Below are positions 7,121-9,217 of a DNA stretch of 9,217 bases, one piece after another (positions within the stretch are counted from its first letter, which is position 1; the number at the start of each line of letters is the position of its first letter). The DNA is from Actinomycetota bacterium. GTDB taxonomy: Bacteria > Actinomycetota > Actinomycetes > Streptosporangiales > Streptosporangiaceae. A model generated the notes under the pieces. The model was not told where the DNA came from. It saw only the letters and a list, made by a program, of their open reading frames with translations, and searched no databases. The stretch is from the NCBI GenBank assembly GCA_003168295.1, contig PMST01000160.1, forward strand, positions 1,940-11,156, read 5' to 3'. The position numbers and the translations under genes were made by a program.

Positions 7121-7132
7121 GAACCTGGCCGT
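7121..7132 (+). promoter_or_regulatory. Putative -10 region and CTGGCCGT element before the TTC38-like gene
   Basis: GAACCT (7121-7126) starts 10 bases after the last TCAG core, the same spacing as the candidate -10 of the ABC operon. It overlaps CTGGCCGT (7125-7132), which ends two bases before the ATG at 7134. Transcription starting about 7 bases after the hexamer would be leaderless, in keeping with the lack of a convincing ribosome binding site. The hexamer is a weak match to consensus, so activator dependence is likely if it is used. Confidence 0.35.
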
Positions 7133-7133
7133 T

Positions 7134-7619
7134 ATGCCGCCATCGCCAAGCCAGCGTCCCAGCCACTATGATCTGCCCGCCACCGGGCCCGCGGTCGAGG
7201 ACCACGGCCGGGCGGTCACCACCCATCCTCAGGCGGCCGCGTGGTACCGCCGGGCGCAGCGAGCCGCTGACCCGCGCCGGGCCGCCATGGCCCTGCGCCT
7301 CGCCGTCACCGCCGACCCGGACTTCGCCCTCGCCGCCGCCGATCTGGCGGCCATCACCGGCACACCGGGCCGCCCTCCCGGTCGCTGGCCGATGAACTGG
7401 GAACGCCATCACATCGAAGTCGTCACCGCCGCGGCCGCGGGCCACCTCACGCGAGCATCTGACCTGCTCCGCGAGCACCTCGCCAGTGTCGGCTGCGACC
7501 CTCTCGCCGTCCGGATCACCGCCCGGCTCCGAGACGCTACGGCGAGGGACGACGACTTGGACAACCTGGCCACCCAGCTTCCCGGTTGCCACGCCACCCC
7601 GTGGCCGGGCACCCCTTGA
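7134..7619 (+). CDS. Small TTC38-like tetratricopeptide/helical-repeat protein
   Basis: This 161-residue protein is soluble, with no signal peptide or membrane segment. Residues about 34-76 read as a TPR-like helical pair (AAAWYRRAQRA, then ALRLAVTADPDFALAAADLAAI). Residues 90-130 contain WERHHIEVVTAAAAGHLTRASDLLREHLA followed by CDPLAVRITARL. That order (DPDF, RERHH-like motif, helix pair, EHL, D-LA-R) resembles the N-terminal part of the TTC38 tetratricopeptide family. Full TTC38 proteins are several hundred residues long, so this is either a short form or a C-terminally truncated relative. Only about 70 bases separate its stop from the convergent permease gene, so a frameshifted remainder is not present. 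Codon third positions are strongly G/C, supporting a real gene. It starts 51 bases after the SARP stop with a repeat operator between, so it may be a SARP target. The molecular role is unknown; a protein-binding scaffold is plausible. Confidence 0.75.
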   Translation: MPPSPSQRPSHYDLPATGPAVEDHGRAVTTHPQAAAWYRRAQRAADPRRAAMALRLAVTADPDFALAAADLAAITGTPGRPPGRWPMNWERHHIEVVTAAAAGHLTRASDLLREHLASVGCDPLAVRITARLRDATARDDDLDNLATQLPGCHATPWPGTP

Positions 7620-7623
7620 CGCT

Positions 7624-7659
7624 TCCCCGGCACGGCCCAATGCCCTCCGGAGCCGGGGA
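7624..7659. terminator. Possible weak bidirectional terminator between convergent genes
   Basis: TCCCCGGC (7624-7631) pairs perfectly with GCCGGGGA (7652-7659) across a 20-base loop that itself holds a CTCCGGAG palindrome at its edge. It lies just after the TTC38-like stop and before the convergent permease stop. The loop is long and no T-run follows, so this is a weaker candidate than the hairpin at 972-1007. Confidence 0.4.
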
Positions 7660-7688
7660 CGCAGGTTTCGAACCTCAGACGCCTGGCA

Positions 7689-8486
7689 TCACTCGGGCCT
7701 GGGGTCCCAGCGGAATCGCCTGATCGCGACAAAGCCGCCCGCCACTCCCCAGATCGCGAGGACCAGCAGCTGGCGGCCCGCGAAGCCGCGGTCCAGGGCG
7801 AACGGGTTCAGCAGCGCCTGGTTGAACGGCCGGACCGGGAAGACACCCGCCAGGTCATTGAGGAACCGGGAGGTGATCTGGAAATAGGTGCCGGAGATGA
7901 ACACCAGCGGGAAGAAGACGAACTGCACCACGGCCGGCGCGGCCTCCGCGTTGCTGATGAGGCTGGCGACCGCGACTCCCAGCGCGCAGAACGCGGCCGC
8001 GCCGATGACCAGCGTGACGATGATGGCCGCCCAGTGGCTTGGCAGCGGCACCCCGTACAGCAGGCCCATCCCCAGGATCAGCGCCGCGTCTACCAGGCTG
8101 ACCATGATGCAGTGCGCCACCAGCCCGACGAACATCACCCAGGCGGGCAGCGGGGTGCCGCGCAGCCGCTTGAGGATGCCCTCCTGGCGGCGCAGTGACA
8201 GCGTGATGGCCAGCTGCGAGTAGCAGGCACCCATCACCGACACCGCCACGATCGTCGAGGTGTAGTACTGCAGCCCGGTGACGGGCCGGCCGCCGATGGT
8301 GGCGAGCTTAGCGTTCCCGAACACGCCGGCCAGAATGGCGAAGAAGAGCAGCGGGAAGGCGAAGATGAAGAAGGCGCTCTGCGGATTGCGCCAGAAGCTC
8401 AGCTGCTCGTAGCGGACCTGGTGCCAGACCAGCGCCGCGGTGTTGCGGCGGGCCGGCGCCCCAGCGGCCGCTGCCTGGCTGGTCAT
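7689..8486 (-). CDS. ABC-2 type transporter permease (DrrB-like)
   Basis: This 265-residue membrane protein has about six hydrophobic segments: residues 38-55, 76-96, 115-145, 152-177, 185-203 and 237-255. Before the third segment is LRRQEGILKRLRGTPLPAW (98-116), the cytoplasmic loop characteristic of the ABC2_membrane family that includes daunorubicin exporter DrrB. The start at 8486 is preferred because it overlaps the ATPase stop as ATGA (4 bp), GGGAAGG lies about 6 bases upstream, and in-frame sequence further upstream is Arg/Pro/Gly-rich and lies within the ATPase gene. With the ATPase it would form a drug, lipid or peptide exporter in the plasma membrane. Unlike the permease at 2099-2932, it has no sequence resemblance visible beyond membrane topology, so the window holds two distinct exporters. 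The cargo is unknown. Confidence 0.9.
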   Translation of the reverse strand: MTSQAAAAGAPARRNTAALVWHQVRYEQLSFWRNPQSAFFIFAFPLLFFAILAGVFGNAKLATIGGRPVTGLQYYTSTIVAVSVMGACYSQLAITLSLRRQEGILKRLRGTPLPAWVMFVGLVAHCIMVSLVDAALILGMGLLYGVPLPSHWAAIIVTLVIGAAAFCALGVAVASLISNAEAAPAVVQFVFFPLVFISGTYFQITSRFLNDLAGVFPVRPFNQALLNPFALDRGFAGRQLLVLAIWGVAGGFVAIRRFRWDPRPE

Positions 8487-9217
8487 CTGCGCCTTCCCAT
8501 CCGGCGCCGGGGCGCGGGTGCGTCCGGCGGCGCGGCGTCCTGCGCCGCCGTCAGGCTCAGGTAGACGTCCTCCAGGCTCGGCCGGTCCACGGTGAGCCCG
8601 GGCAGCGTCGTGCCGTGGTCCAGGGCCCATCCGGTCAGCCGGTGCAGCAGCTCGGTCGGCTCGTCGGCCTCGAGGACCACCCGGCCGTTCTCGCCGGCCG
8701 CGGCCTGGACCGGAAGGTCCGCCGCGGAATACCCGCCGGGGAGGGCGAAGCTGATCCGCGCGCGGGCCACGTCACGACCCCCGAGCGTGGCGGGCGTCCC
8801 CTCCTCGATGATCTTGCCGCGGGAGATGACGGCGACCCGGTCGGCGAGCTCCTGCGCCTCGTCCATGTAGTGGGTGGTGAGCAGGATCGTGGTGCCCAGC
8901 CCGGAAAGCCCTCTGATGACCTCCCAGGCGCCGCGCCGCGCGGTCGGGTCGAAGCCGGTCGTCGGCTCGTCGAGGAAAAGGACCCGGGGGTTCCCGATGA
9001 TGCCGAGGGCGAGATCCAGCCGCCGCTTCTGCCCGCCGGACAGCGACTTGACCTTGCTCTTCTCCTTGCCGGTGAGACCGACGAGCCCGATCACCTCGCC
9101 GACATCGCGCGGATTGGAGTAGTAGCCCGCGTTGCGGGAGATCGACTCGCGCACGGTCAGGTACGGCTCCACCGCGAGCTCCTGGAGCACCAGGCCGATC
9201 TGCTCGCGCAGCTGCCG
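8483..9217 (-). CDS. ABC transporter ATP-binding protein (DrrA-like), N-terminus beyond the right edge
   Basis: The frame is open to the last base, so the gene begins outside the window; 244 residues are visible and Walker A is missing. The visible part starts RQLREQIGLVLQE, which contains the Q-loop Gln (residue 12 of the fragment). The signature LSGGQKRR follows at 59-66, Walker B VLFLDEP at 79-85, the D-loop TGFDP, and the switch His in LTTHYMDEA (His116). A C-terminal domain ends with the PSLEDVYLSLT motif typical of DrrA/daunorubicin-type exporter ATPases, then a basic Arg/Pro-rich tail. A GTG at 9190 is internal to the conserved core and is not the start. The stop overlaps the permease start by 4 bp (8483-8486), so the pair is translationally coupled. 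It acts at the cytoplasmic face, hydrolysing ATP for export. Confidence 0.93.
   Translation of the reverse strand, partial: RQLREQIGLVLQELAVEPYLTVRESISRNAGYYSNPRDVGEVIGLVGLTGKEKSKVKSLSGGQKRRLDLALGIIGNPRVLFLDEPTTGFDPTARRGAWEVIRGLSGLGTTILLTTHYMDEAQELADRVAVISRGKIIEEGTPATLGGRDVARARISFALPGGYSAADLPVQAAAGENGRVVLEADEPTELLHRLTGWALDHGTTLPGLTVDRPSLEDVYLSLTAAQDAAPPDAPAPRRRMGRRR

Noticed and set aside
7646..7680. Minus-strand sequence resembling a tRNA 3' end (GGTTCGAAACC, then CCCCGGCTCC), possibly an attachment-site remnant
   Set aside because: The T-stem does not pair beyond three bases, no anticodon or D-arm is present, and no integrase or second copy is seen.
7672..7682. ACCTCAGACGC, a near-perfect single copy of the SARP repeat unit
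   Set aside because: There is only one unit, no partner at 11-bp steps, and it lies between two convergent gene ends where no promoter is needed.
8487..8630. N-terminal extension of the DrrB-like permease
   Set aside because: The extra residues lie within the ATPase gene and are Arg/Pro/Gly-rich; the ATGA overlap with a ribosome binding site at 8486 is the normal arrangement.

Overview
The window comes from a high-GC actinomycete. Codon third positions are almost all G or C, genes are tightly packed, and the gene types (a SARP/AfsR-type regulator, DrrAB-like and BcrA-like ABC-2 exporters, a class III CoA-transferase) are typical of Streptomyces or Streptosporangiales-like soil bacteria. The genus cannot be fixed from this sequence alone.

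Layout, left to right: (1) the 3' part of a class III (CaiB/BaiF) acyl-CoA:CoA-transferase gene on the + strand, cut by the window edge. (2) A short convergent gap with a perfect 15-bp hairpin that probably terminates both neighbours. (3) A three-gene minus-strand operon read from 3863 down to 1025: ABC ATPase, ABC-2 permease, then an MDR-type NAD(P)H-dependent oxidoreductase. (4) A 102-bp divergent promoter region. (5) A 1038-residue SARP-STAND-TPR regulator on the + strand. (6) A small + strand gene for a TTC38-like helical-repeat protein. (7) A short convergent gap. (8) A second ABC-2 exporter on the minus strand (permease plus an ATPase cut by the right edge), DrrB/DrrA-like.

The central observation is regulatory. 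Both short non-coding regions flanking the SARP gene carry three direct repeats at exactly 11-bp spacing, the geometry typical of SARP-family operators. The repeats share a core, consensus roughly RCCTCAGCGCC. Each array points the same way relative to the gene it faces: the ABC/oxidoreductase operon on one side and the small TTC38-like gene on the other. In both promoters an identical 14-bp gap separates the last repeat core from a shared CTGGCSGT element. The simplest reading is a local regulon in which the large SARP controls the exporter-oxidoreductase operon and the small downstream gene. The layout resembles AfsR acting on the adjacent afsS, but the target here is a different small protein. 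The operator assignment is inference from sequence pattern; the gene family calls are mostly secure.

No RNA genes, insertion sequences, CRISPR arrays or integrases were seen. No gene-free stretch exceeds about 105 bases.
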